64,000 nt of DNA, taken from NCBI GenBank assembly GCA_947085425.1, contig CAMTWK010000018.1:28463-92462 (forward strand), in the 5' to 3' direction. The translations under genes and the position numbers were made by a program. This document shows positions 19,534-28,180 of this stretch, one piece after another; positions within the stretch are counted from its first letter, which is position 1, and each line of letters opens with the position of its first letter. A model generated the notes under the pieces. It saw only the letters and a program-made list of their open reading frames with translations. It was not told where the DNA came from and searched no databases. The stretch is from UKL13-2 sp947085425 (GTDB taxonomy: Bacteria > Pseudomonadota > Gammaproteobacteria > Burkholderiales > Usitatibacteraceae).

Positions 19534-19871
19534 TCAGAATGAAATGCCGTACCAACCGAATCCGGCCGTCCATGTTGTTGTTGCAGAGGTACGGCTGGCA
19601 GTGATATCCAAGCCGAGGCGATCCTTGATCAGCCAATAACGCCGCCAACGGCATTGCTGACGCCGCCAAAAATCGAGCGACGGTCGTTGGTTTGTGTTTC
19701 GGCAAAAACCAGCCAAGATTCACTCGGTGAATGTTCAATGGCGATATTGAGCAACATCGCATTTTGTTGGACACTTCGATCGCGCAAGTGGCCAAGATTG
19801 GCGTGCATGGTCGTGCTTGGTGAAACTTTTAGGCTCAACAATGCCAGCAGTGTATCGTTTGTATGACGGGT
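19534..19871 (-). pseudogene. Remnant of an outer-membrane beta-barrel protein, frameshifted
   Basis: On the minus strand one frame reads alternating hydrophobic and polar beta strands (MLLNIAIEHSP, SWLVFAETQTND, NAVGGV), then meets a stop near 19629. Shifting frame there continues with YWLIKDRLGLDITAS and ends TAGFGWYGISF followed by TGA at 19534. A C-terminal Phe after an aromatic-rich last strand is the BAM signal of outer-membrane proteins. The upstream half is missing: a stop lies at 19872-19874 and no start or signal peptide is visible. Read as the decayed tail of a beta-barrel gene, perhaps of a porin/MetA-like transporter family. Confidence 0.65.
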
Positions 19872-20043
19872 TTATTCACTAACCGACCGTTCAAATGCGG
19901 CTGCAACTTTTAATCCTGCCTTTTTCGGCGGTCGCGGCATCGTCCGTGCTTAATGGGCGACCCGCCCATATTGGGTTGGACCATAAGCAAAATAATAGTG
20001 GGGGGGACACATGCAATCAGGCGCAAGTCCATTGTTTTTCTAT

Positions 20044-20154
20044 TCATCTGATTTCGTTTATCAAAGCAGGCTTTAACCGCCCGTCGCCTATTTGTTGTAG
20101 CTGTTGATCGCGCGATTTTGCCTCAACACGCCAGAGAATTGGCGTTTGGACCAT
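20044..20154 (-). CDS. Possible 36-residue protein after the SLOG-SLATT gene
   Basis: An ATG at 20154 lies 8 bases after the stop of the SLOG-SLATT gene and opens a frame reading MVQTPILWRVEAKSRDQQLQQ and on to a TGA at 20044. The composition (charged, Gln-rich, ending LINEIR) looks protein-like, but there is no recognised family. It could be a real last gene of the operon, or a fragment of a lost C-terminal extension of its neighbour. No clear ribosome site is seen. Confidence 0.3.
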   Translation of the reverse strand: MVQTPILWRVEAKSRDQQLQQIGDGRLKPALINEIR

Positions 20155-20161
20155 CCGGCAT

Positions 20162-21988
20162 TTACCCCGGCAACGCCAACGGCCGTGCTTGATACGTCGT
20201 CCGCCAACTCGATACATCGGTGAGCATGATGTCTGCTAAATTGCGCAGACGTGCGGTAAGCCTTGCGTAGTCGATTGGGTCGTCGTGCATTGCGCGCTTT
20301 AAGCGCTCCAAGCGCGACACCGTTACTTGCGAGCGAAACGCGACCCCGGCAAAATCACCTTGCATACGAATGCCGTAGATCGATGCGCCGAGCGCGGGCA
20401 ACACAGCGGTGATAAAGGTCACGATCTCGGTCATGCCGACATTGCCGACCACGCCCATCGGCATTCCGGTGAGCTTGGCAATAATCCATGCCACACAGGC
20501 CACGATGGTGCCGCCGAACAAAATTTCGCCCGACTGATGCAAGCGATGTTCGAGCTTATGCATACGCGCCGCATTGGTGTGTTGGTAAGCCATTTGTTCG
20601 TTGATGAGATGCAATGCCATGTCACGCACACGGGTGAGCGTGGCATCGTCGGCATGCACATTCGGTAAACCCGTCTCACGTGCGGTCGCGCGCGCGAGCC
20701 AGCCGACCCAGCCTGGAATCGCCGCGGCGTCGCGCCCACTGTGACTCGCGTGGCTGCGTAGTCCGAGGTCGCCGAGCACGCTGGTCAGGGCCAATGCACG
20801 CAATTGCTCGGCCAAGTGACGGTTATCCATCCACCGCTCATGCCAACCGAAGCGTTTGCCCGCGTGGGTGTTAATCAATATCAGAATCACGCAAATCAAT
20901 TCGCCGGAGATGATGGGCAGCTTCATCGCAGGGAATAGCAAACCAGACAACGCCAAAATCACTGCAATCGCAGCGAGCGTGAAATTCGCCACGAAGCCAG
21001 AACGAAAAATCTGCGCGAAGTAGCCAGCGGCCGTATCCGCAACACCGTAGCGTGTGGTGAGCTTTTCGGCGAACGCATGATCGCCGCCGCGGCCGGTGCT
21101 CAATGCCAATAGCGCCCGTAAATCCGCACTACTCGCATCGGCTTGCATCGGCTTGAAATCGCGCCGCGATAAGGGACGTACCCCAGTGGCCGCAAGCAAT
21201 AAAGGATACGGCAGCGCGGGCGTGCTGGTGGCGGCGCGTTCACGATAAAACTGCATCAACATGCGGGTATCGACCTTATGCTCTGGCGGCACGGTGAGGG
21301 CTGCCACGACTTGGGCAATGGCCGTGTCTGCTGGCGCGCGCGGCACAATCTCCACGCTTGGCTGCTCGATTTCTGCATCACTCAAACCCGTCCACAAAAG
21401 TTGTACAGGCTCATCCACATGCGTGTGGACGTGAATCACCGGAATATGCCGCGCCACCGCATCGGCCACCACGCGTGACGTGCCACCGCGCCCACGATTC
21501 GGATCGCCGTCCCAGAGCGCCAACAACACATCGCATTGCTCCAATACCAAGCGCCCCACGGCTTCATACGCGGCGGTGGCCTCGCTATGGTTGCCCGGCA
21601 ACTCGAAAGTGGCGGTGACCTTTTCCAGCAGAGCAACAAAATCATCGTGATGCGCCGAATTAGTGAAATCATTCGCATACTGCTCACGCGGAAACGGCAA
21701 ACACGCATCCACCCGCCAGCCTGCGGCGAGTGCGGCTTTGGCCACAATGGTATCGGCACCATCCGCCAAGGCAGACACCATGCGTAATTGCACCGTCTCG
21801 TTGGTAAACGCCGCATGATGATGTTTGCCCACCGCGCTTAAGGCTTGCTGCAATTGACCTAACGTGCGCGTAATCGTGGCCGTCACCGCCGCGATGTCCG
21901 CACCCTCAAGTTTGTGTTCACGATGGCCGGTAACGCCGACGGTTAAGCAGAGGCGGGGTTTGATATTTTTCGATGTGGATGTAGACAT
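20162..21988 (-). CDS. SLOG domain fused to SLATT (2TM effector) membrane module
   Basis: 608 residues. The N-terminal half is a Rossmann-like SLOG domain: VGVTGHREH at the start, SALADGADTIVAKAAL, then WRVDACLPFPREQYANDF and LLALWDGDPNRGRGGTS, a layout seen in nucleotide-ligand-binding SLOG proteins. The C-terminal half has two hairpins of membrane helices (about 332-378 and 492-548) with long helices between, matching the 'SMODS and SLOG-associating 2TM effector' (SLATT) domain, which is predicted to form membrane pores in conflict systems. Its ATG lies two bases after the stop of the TIR-TPR gene. A nucleotide signal sensed by SLOG and executed by SLATT is the expected logic; this is inference from the family. 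Confidence 0.75.
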   Translation of the reverse strand: MSTSTSKNIKPRLCLTVGVTGHREHKLEGADIAAVTATITRTLGQLQQALSAVGKHHHAAFTNETVQLRMVSALADGADTIVAKAALAAGWRVDACLPFPREQYANDFTNSAHHDDFVALLEKVTATFELPGNHSEATAAYEAVGRLVLEQCDVLLALWDGDPNRGRGGTSRVVADAVARHIPVIHVHTHVDEPVQLLWTGLSDAEIEQPSVEIVPRAPADTAIAQVVAALTVPPEHKVDTRMLMQFYRERAATSTPALPYPLLLAATGVRPLSRRDFKPMQADASSADLRALLALSTGRGGDHAFAEKLTTRYGVADTAAGYFAQIFRSGFVANFTLAAIAVILALSGLLFPAMKLPIISGELICVILILINTHAGKRFGWHERWMDNRHLAEQLRALALTSVLGDLGLRSHASHSGRDAAAIPGWVGWLARATARETGLPNVHADDATLTRVRDMALHLINEQMAYQHTNAARMHKLEHRLHQSGEILFGGTIVACVAWIIAKLTGMPMGVVGNVGMTEIVTFITAVLPALGASIYGIRMQGDFAGVAFRSQVTVSRLERLKRAMHDDPIDYARLTARLRNLADIMLTDVSSWRTTYQARPLALPG

Positions 21989-21990
21989 AG

Positions 21991-24039
21991 TTATTCGCTA
22001 AACCCCGTGCGTTTGACCAGTTCAGCATAGCGCGGGTCGTCGTAAAGCGGCTCAAAGCGCGGATCCGCAACGATCATCCACATGCTTTCGTCATGTGCCG
22101 AAACAGATTCATGCAACAGCGCAAATGCGGCGTCTTTGTCACCGAGCACGAGGTGGTAATACGCGAGATGGGCGCGCCCGACCTTTGCCGTCGCAGGATC
22201 CGCAATCGCGGCACGCATATAACCCTGCCAGCCGCCCGCATCGAGTTCAGCGCGCGTGAAAGCGGCTGCCTCGGTATTGCCCCGCAACTGCAGCCATTTG
22301 AAGACGTGCTCGCTGGCTGCGGATTGGTTGCCCTTAATTTGTTCGAGTCGCACGAGGTGGGCTTCGGGCACCCACCACCCTGGGTTCATTTGTTTAAGTT
22401 CATTGAGCATTTGCTCAGCTTCATCATTTCGATGTTGAGCGATGGCCCACTGGACTAAATTTACACGTGTCATCATCGCCAGTGGGTCAAGCGCCAGCGC
22501 TTTTAGCAGACATGCACGCATTTCTTCGTGCTGCCGCCGCCTCATATGCTGACTCGCTTGTGAGCGATACACCTCGACCGAATTGGGGTTCAATTCAAAC
22601 GCCTTGGCGATCAAACGATCCGCTTCTGCCATGTTCCGGTCGATGTCAGCGGCTTGGTGTGCCAGGGATAGGTAAGCGTCCGCGTCACTTGGGTCATGCG
22701 TAATCGCTGCTTTCGCCGCTGCTTTCGCCCGCGCCCAGAACGGCATTGGGTCGCGGCCAACGTAGGTGCCGTAACTGGCGAATAAGTCCAAGGCGCGCGC
22801 CAATCCTGAGTAGGCCGCTGCGTAGGTGGGGTCAAGCGCGATGGCTTGTTCATACAGCGCAATCGCCGCCTGAAGCTCGGTATCGGTACGCTTCTCTCTG
22901 AGGAAGCGGGCCTGCATACATAACCGCAGCGCTTCGGGGTTTTCGCTGCGCGCGGTGGTGGCTGCAGCAATCTCAGCGGCGATCTTTGCTTCTGGTGCGT
23001 GGCGTTCGCCCAGCAGCGTTGAGCGCAACTCCTTCACCACGGATTGCGCGATGTCGTCTTGCACGGCGAAGATGTCGTCCAAGGTGCGGTCGTATGTCTC
23101 GCCCCAAAGCTGGAAACCATCATCAACTTTCACTAGCTGCACCGAGATGCGCACGCGGTTGCCGCTCTTGCGTACGCTGCCTTCTAGGACGGTGGCGACG
23201 TTGAGGATGCGGCCAATCTCAGCCACAGTCGTCTGTTTGCCTTTGAACGAAAACGCAGAGGTACGTGCAGCAACACGCAGGCCCTTTATCTTGGCGAGCA
23301 CGTTTAAGAGCTCATCGGCTAAGCCATCGGAGAAATATTCGTCGTCTGCGCTGGCGCTGCGGTTGGCGAAGGCTAGGACGGCGATGGAGGGGGTTTGCTG
23401 CTCTCCACTTGCGCCGCTCGTAAAGCTGTCGTCCCGGCTTAGTTTGGTAACTGCGCTGGGATCCAAGTTGGTTGCACCGTGCGTACTAGAAGAAAATTGG
23501 GCCCCGGACTTCCGCTGCGCTGCATCCGGTGAGACAGTTTTAGAGTTTGTCGTTGAATTGGCAAACTCGTTAGTTGACGAGCTTCTTGAAGCACTTTTGC
23601 CAGAAATACCGCTCCCACCGGTGAGTTTTGCAACCCGCTGAGCGAAGGCCGCCGTCGAAGCATCGTCATTGAGCCGCGTCCATTGTCGCTCACGAAACTT
23701 GTCAGGCACACGAGCCGTGGGTTCGGCCACATCATCAAGCACCACCGGAAAGAAAAATGCCTTGTCATCCGCCATCAAGTGCGAACGATCGACCGCGAGT
23801 TTCCACTCCAACCGGAAATAACCTTCCGGTCGCGCGTTGGTATTCACCGAGATGATCGGCACAAACAACGCACACTCCTTGATTTGTTTGCGAATCGACG
23901 CATCCCACGCGTCGCCACCACGCAGTTCACTTTGGTCGAACCACACTTCCAAGCCCGCCGCTCGCAGGGCTTCGCAAATGCACCGGGCAATGTCGGCGTC
24001 CTGCGAGGCGTAGGAGAGGAAAATGGCGGACGCCGACAT
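21991..24039 (-). CDS. TIR domain - TolB-like - TPR protein
   Basis: 682 residues. Residues 1-125 are a TIR domain: AIFLSYASQDADIA at the start, EVWFDQSEL, and YFRLEWKLA with Glu78 in the position of the NADase glutamate. A Ser/Asn-rich linker (about 150-215) leads to a TolB/FlgO-like domain (SIAVLAFANRSASADDEYFSDGLADEL and on to about 340), as found in CadC/adenylate-cyclase-type proteins. TPR helices follow (370-590) with the typical ending DPRFEPLYDDPRY. No membrane segment is obvious. It starts 2 bases after the vapC stop and ends 2 bases before the SLOG-SLATT start. Likely a sensor that turns ligand binding into TIR activity; the ligand is unknown. Confidence 0.8.
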   Translation of the reverse strand: MSASAIFLSYASQDADIARCICEALRAAGLEVWFDQSELRGGDAWDASIRKQIKECALFVPIISVNTNARPEGYFRLEWKLAVDRSHLMADDKAFFFPVVLDDVAEPTARVPDKFRERQWTRLNDDASTAAFAQRVAKLTGGSGISGKSASRSSSTNEFANSTTNSKTVSPDAAQRKSGAQFSSSTHGATNLDPSAVTKLSRDDSFTSGASGEQQTPSIAVLAFANRSASADDEYFSDGLADELLNVLAKIKGLRVAARTSAFSFKGKQTTVAEIGRILNVATVLEGSVRKSGNRVRISVQLVKVDDGFQLWGETYDRTLDDIFAVQDDIAQSVVKELRSTLLGERHAPEAKIAAEIAAATTARSENPEALRLCMQARFLREKRTDTELQAAIALYEQAIALDPTYAAAYSGLARALDLFASYGTYVGRDPMPFWARAKAAAKAAITHDPSDADAYLSLAHQAADIDRNMAEADRLIAKAFELNPNSVEVYRSQASQHMRRRQHEEMRACLLKALALDPLAMMTRVNLVQWAIAQHRNDEAEQMLNELKQMNPGWWVPEAHLVRLEQIKGNQSAASEHVFKWLQLRGNTEAAAFTRAELDAGGWQGYMRAAIADPATAKVGRAHLAYYHLVLGDKDAAFALLHESVSAHDESMWMIVADPRFEPLYDDPRYAELVKRTGFSE

Positions 24040-24041
24040 TG

Positions 24042-24452
24042 TTATGCCACTTTCACAAACGGATTGAGCGTCGCCACACCGAGCGCCTTAAAGTCGCGCA
24101 CGTTACGCGTGACGACTGTCAACCCATTCACGCGCGCGGTCGCGGCGATAAAGGCATCGTCGGCAAGTGTGTCAGATTTGCCGTGCATCAGCCGCGCCCA
24201 TTCGCGGCACACGGCTGCATCAAGCGGCAGTAGCTGCCCGCTATTGATGATTTGCTCGAGCCACGATTCGATTTGTGCGGCTTTGGTTTCGTCTTGCTCT
24301 CGCGTGATTTCCACCCCGCGTTGTAGCTCGCCGATTGTCATCGCCGAGATAAATAGTGCATTCGATTCCTGTGCGTCCAGCCAAGCCATCACGCCACCGT
24401 GGGGTTTCGGCTTACGCGATTCAGAGACGATATTGGTATCGAGCAAAAACAC
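24042..24452 (-). CDS. vapC: PIN-domain toxin, VapC/FitB type
   Basis: Predicted Mg-dependent ribonuclease toxin of a type II toxin-antitoxin pair. The 136 residues carry the PIN acidic set: Asp in FLLDTNIVSE at the very start, Glu in ISAMTIGELQRGV, and Asp in TLADDAFIAATA. The start is the GTG at 24452, which puts LLDTN at the N-terminus as usual; a longer reading upstream has no support. It follows vapB by 5 bases, and the TIR gene begins 2 bases after its stop. The toxin may be the lead pair of a four-gene operon. Confidence 0.88.
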   Translation of the reverse strand: MFLLDTNIVSESRKPKPHGGVMAWLDAQESNALFISAMTIGELQRGVEITREQDETKAAQIESWLEQIINSGQLLPLDAAVCREWARLMHGKSDTLADDAFIAATARVNGLTVVTRNVRDFKALGVATLNPFVKVA

Positions 24453-24457
24453 GTGGC

Positions 24458-24703
24458 TTAGACTTTCCGCAACGTTAAGTTGCCACGTGCGGGCACGGAG
24501 ATATCCGCAATCACGCTGCGATCCAACATCAATTGTTTGAGTGTGCGTTTGCCGGACACCTGCAACGCTTCCCACTGACGAATCGGCACCAGCACGGCGG
24601 CGGCTTTGCCGTGTTTGGTCACCACCTGCGGGCCTTCGGCGAGACTGGTTTCGAGGAGTTCACTAAAGCGCGCTTTCGCGTCTTGTACGGGCCATGTGTG
24701 CAT
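24458..24703 (-). CDS. vapB: Antitoxin, Phd/YefM family
   Basis: 81 residues with the classic Phd/YefM N-terminus WPVQDAKARFSELLETSLAEG and VVTKHGKAAAVLVP, which forms the DNA-binding fold. The C-terminal tail (about 50-81) would wrap the PIN toxin. The ATG at 24703 is chosen because GGAG lies 7 bases upstream; an ATG at 24715 is in frame but overlaps that site. The pair with vapC is of the FitAB/VapBC kind and is normally self-repressed through sites in the upstream region. Confidence 0.88.
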   Translation of the reverse strand: MHTWPVQDAKARFSELLETSLAEGPQVVTKHGKAAAVLVPIRQWEALQVSGKRTLKQLMLDRSVIADISVPARGNLTLRKV

Positions 24704-24715
24704 GATGATCTCCAT

Positions 24716-24770
24716 TAAAAATGGTCAGAATTATGACTAGTATAGCAGGATAGTTTTGGTCAAACCAGAC
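24716..24770 (-). promoter_or_regulatory. Putative vapB promoter/operator
   Basis: Upstream of vapB on the minus strand, TATACT (24739-24744) is a good -10 candidate. The surrounding bases include the palindrome ACTAGT and two TGGTCA words (on the plus strand, near 24722 and 24757) about 34 bases apart. Phd-type antitoxins bind such repeated words to repress their own operon. No strong -35 at 17 bases was found, so the call rests on composition and position. Confidence 0.35.
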
Positions 24771-24775
24771 GGGTT

Positions 24776-24844
24776 TCACGACGATCTATCGCGGTGAGCA
24801 TCGGCATCTTGCGAGGCGCAGGAGAGGAAGATGGCTTGGGTCAT
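24776..24844 (-). pseudogene. Vestigial start of a TIR-domain gene
   Basis: An ATG at 24844 opens MTQAIFLSCASQDADAHRDRSS and then stops. The first 14 residues match the N-terminus of the intact TIR-TPR protein (MSASAIFLSYASQDAD), and the match holds at DNA level: GCGAGGCGCAGGAGAGGAA here against GCGAGGCGTAGGAGAGGAA at 24003-24021. The homology ends after about 45 bases, just before the vapBC promoter. This looks like the left-behind 5' end of a second TIR gene, or of the original copy before vapBC arrived. Confidence 0.75.
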
Positions 24845-24970
24845 TGATGTGAGCGTGCAGAGCAGGGTGGTAATGCGAAGGGCAGTGAATTCTCTTTAAC
24901 TACGGAGGGCAGGCGTTTTCAACCATAAATGCCAGAAAATGCCCGGCAATAAACGACCTTTACTCGTTTA

Positions 24971-27900
24971 TTACATTTTCATCTCCGCCGCAATCTCCGC
25001 CCGCCGCCGCTCAATAGACTTAAGCCGCTTTATCGTTGCTGGCAATGCGTCGAGGCTTGCCAGCGCGCTAGCCAATAGCGCCGCACGCTCCGGGGTGTTG
25101 ACCAGCGCCTCGGCCTGCAGTTGGTTCGCACGGCCTGACTTGAGAAACGGGTTGTCGCTATTGATCACCTGCGGCAGGGCGTAATAGGCGCGCGTCGGCA
25201 CCAATTCCTTACTGGCCTCATCGCGCTTGCCTTGGCGCGCTAACGCCAGCGCCAACCCGACGCGAATGACATTGGTCAGCCTTTGCTGGTCGAGGGACGA
25301 TTCGGCATCCGGTTTACGATAGCCCAGCGCCTCCCGAAACCGTACCTCGGCGTCGCCGTAGAGTCCTTGCATCATCGCAAGTTGGGCCGCTACGCTGACG
25401 TCTTCCGCAAAGCTGCTATCCCTTAACACGGCTTTGTCGTCTTTGAGGAACGCCATTACGTCGGCCATCGCCTGTTCGAGGTTCTGCCGTGCGGCGGGCA
25501 CGTCGCTTCCGGTCGCAAGGGCGATGCGTGCGCGAGACCCACTCAGTCCCAACCGATGATTCAATCGCGCCCGTTCGCTGGCACCCGCTTTGCGGGAGAT
25601 ATCGAAGTGCCGCTCCGCCTGCGCCATGTGGGCGTTAGCTTTCATCAAATCACCGAGCTCTGCCGCAATCCAAGCCCGCACCGTGTAGGTGATGCCGATC
25701 CCATTGGCGCCATCGCCCCCGAGCGTCTCATCCTTGCCGACGGCGACCGCTTGCTCTGCATGACTTTCCGCTTCTTGCACGCGCCCCAATGTCATCAGGA
25801 CTTCATAAAGGCGCTCGTGCGCAAAGCGCAAGGCGCCCCGCCCCGCCCCCGTGCCCGCTTGCCGGGCAATGAGTTCTTCCTGGATCTTGAGTGCCTCAAG
25901 CAAATTAGGCAGTTGGCGTGCATAGCTCAGCTGCTGTAGATCGATCCGCGCCAGTGCGCTAAACAAGAATGCCCGCGCGTTCAGCGCGAAGCGATGCCCG
26001 GCGCGAATCTTGAGTATTTCACCCGTCAGGTTGAGGCAGGGTTCCAATGAGGCCCGGGCCTCGGTGAGCCGACCCAAACGTGTCAAGGCATCACCTTCGT
26101 TCCGACACGCCCAAATGTAGCGTATGGTCATCGCGTGGTTGGTCACATCGAGCGCGCCCAATTGCTTGGTAATGCTCTGCACCTTCGCCGACATTTCGAG
26201 CACGTCTTTCGGTCGGCTGGTGCGCAAATAGGCATCGCCCAGCCGCTGGTAGTGCAATGCGGCCGCCTCGAGGGCTTTTTTGGGCGGTTCGGCTGTGGCC
26301 AGCAGGGGCTTTAGGGTCTCCAGCGCCTCGTTGGCCACAGGGATCATCGCCGGCCAATCGTTGCGGCTGGTCAACAATTGGGCGACGACGAATCGATACC
26401 GGGCGTAGACGATCAAGGTCTCGTCCGTCTTGTCGCCCGCGGCGCGCAGGGCTTTCAGCGTGGCACCCGCTTCGTCAGCCCACTTCTGAGCCTCTTCTTG
26501 CTTGCCGACAGCATTCAGCGCCAGGGCGTAAACGCTCTTGGCGTATGCGCTGTTGCGCTGGGTCACGGCATTGCGCGCCTCCGGGGGCAATTTGTCGTAG
26601 TACGCGACTGTCCGCTGGGCCAGGCTTGCGAGCACATCCGCGCGACCCATCGGCTGCATTTCGATCAGGAAATCTTCAAGCAGGAACTCCAGCAGCTTCT
26701 CCGCTTCGCCGCGCGAGGCTTCGGACGCCACTCGAACTTTCACCGCCTCCTTCTGGGCGCGGTAAGCAACGACGCCACTGCCGACAGCGACAATCGCCAG
26801 CACTGCACACCCTGCCGCGATTTGTCTGGCACGCACGAGCGCCTTGCGCGTAGCGGCCTCCCGCTCTCTTTGCGCCGCCAGCCTCTGGTCAGCCTCCGCC
26901 AGCGCCTCACGCTCCTGCCGTTCTTCGCGGCTGGCTTTCACTACACCACACAGCACATCGTGGGTCAGTTCAACACGGCGCACATCAAGGCGTTCTTCGA
27001 TACGGAGTAGACGGCGATTGACCAGTGTGGCGAGGGTGGTCGCGGCATCTGCGTAATTGTTCTGTCCGGCACCCGCTGCGGTGAAGGCCTTGAGTACACG
27101 TTCTTCGGCCAAGTTTTCGCGATAACCAGAATCGGTTAAGAGGTCACTTTCGATCACCTTACGCACGGCGGCGGGCTGGTCGGCGAGTGAACGCTCGTAG
27201 AATTCGGACAGAATCGTTTCGTTCGAGCCTGCGAGTAAATCGACCGAGATTTCGTTCTTGCCTTGTGCGATACGTGCGTTGTTCAGTTCACGCGCGATCA
27301 GCGATAACAGCGATGGCTCAACCTCAGCATTGCGCAGCTCTGCACCACCGGCCACAAAGCGTACGATGGATTCGGCGACTTCTTGCGTCACCAGCTTGCC
27401 ACCGGGTTTCATCACGGCCGCTAAGGCTTGTTCGCCATTCATTCGCGCCAAGCGCATGCGGTTTTGGGTAATCGACGGCATGGCCGACTTCACGCTTTCC
27501 AAGTGCGCCAAGTAATCTTCACGCAGCGAAATCAGGATGCGGTAATCGGCGCGGGAAAAATCGAATTTTTCAGCCACGCTGTCGTCAGCGTCAATCTTGG
27601 CTTCTAACGCTTTTGGTGGGCGGTTCTCGACTAAATCAGCCAAGTCTTCGATGAATTCCGCCGCGCGTTTGCGGCCGCCGTCATCGGCTTGCGCGAGGGT
27701 GAAAATTTCTTCGAATTGATCGAAAATTAACAGCGGGATGATCGGTTTGCCCGTCGTGTCTAGCAGCTCGTCATCACGGTGATGCAGAAATTCCCACAGC
27801 GATTCGCCTTCTGTTGCGGTACCGGATTTGGTCCACGTACCTTGCGATGCGGTGGCGCGAAAGATGGCTTGTTTGATCTGCTCCGAAGGGGAAAGGGCGG

Positions 27901-28180
27901 CGGTGCCGTAATCCACCCGCACATACACCGGGCAATAACCTTCGGGCCGCAAACGCGGCACAATACCGGCGTTGAGAATAGAGGTTTTTCCAAGTCCAGA
28001 CTGGCCGAACAATACGGTGAGCAACTTGCGCTGTACGCGGCGTGACAACTCGCCGACTTCTTCCTCTCGTCCATAGAAATACTGGCGGGTTTCTTCCGTG
28101 AAAGAGGCCAGGCCCAACCACGGGTGCTGGTTGTCGATGGTGGATTCGATTGCTGTTGTTGCGTCGACAGGCGTGTTCAT
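24971..28180 (-). CDS. nSTAND ATPase with membrane helix and TPR repeats
   Basis: 1069 residues. After WLGLASFTEE..YFYGREEE comes a STAND-type P-loop NTPase: Walker A FGQSGLGKTS (58-67), Walker B LLIFDQFEEIF, and ISLREDYLA as the following conserved strand. A winged-helix-like region leads to a charged helix and one membrane helix (about 453-472, AAGCAVLAIVAVGSGVV). The rest, about 600 residues, is helical TPR-like repeats. STAND proteins switch from a closed ADP form to an ATP-bound oligomer on sensing a trigger. The ATG overlaps the stop of the SIR2-TIR gene by 4 bases, so the two are a coupled pair. The TPR part is the likely sensor. Confidence 0.85.
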   Translation of the reverse strand: MNTPVDATTAIESTIDNQHPWLGLASFTEETRQYFYGREEEVGELSRRVQRKLLTVLFGQSGLGKTSILNAGIVPRLRPEGYCPVYVRVDYGTAALSPSEQIKQAIFRATASQGTWTKSGTATEGESLWEFLHHRDDELLDTTGKPIIPLLIFDQFEEIFTLAQADDGGRKRAAEFIEDLADLVENRPPKALEAKIDADDSVAEKFDFSRADYRILISLREDYLAHLESVKSAMPSITQNRMRLARMNGEQALAAVMKPGGKLVTQEVAESIVRFVAGGAELRNAEVEPSLLSLIARELNNARIAQGKNEISVDLLAGSNETILSEFYERSLADQPAAVRKVIESDLLTDSGYRENLAEERVLKAFTAAGAGQNNYADAATTLATLVNRRLLRIEERLDVRRVELTHDVLCGVVKASREERQEREALAEADQRLAAQREREAATRKALVRARQIAAGCAVLAIVAVGSGVVAYRAQKEAVKVRVASEASRGEAEKLLEFLLEDFLIEMQPMGRADVLASLAQRTVAYYDKLPPEARNAVTQRNSAYAKSVYALALNAVGKQEEAQKWADEAGATLKALRAAGDKTDETLIVYARYRFVVAQLLTSRNDWPAMIPVANEALETLKPLLATAEPPKKALEAAALHYQRLGDAYLRTSRPKDVLEMSAKVQSITKQLGALDVTNHAMTIRYIWACRNEGDALTRLGRLTEARASLEPCLNLTGEILKIRAGHRFALNARAFLFSALARIDLQQLSYARQLPNLLEALKIQEELIARQAGTGAGRGALRFAHERLYEVLMTLGRVQEAESHAEQAVAVGKDETLGGDGANGIGITYTVRAWIAAELGDLMKANAHMAQAERHFDISRKAGASERARLNHRLGLSGSRARIALATGSDVPAARQNLEQAMADVMAFLKDDKAVLRDSSFAEDVSVAAQLAMMQGLYGDAEVRFREALGYRKPDAESSLDQQRLTNVIRVGLALALARQGKRDEASKELVPTRAYYALPQVINSDNPFLKSGRANQLQAEALVNTPERAALLASALASLDALPATIKRLKSIERRRAEIAAEMKM

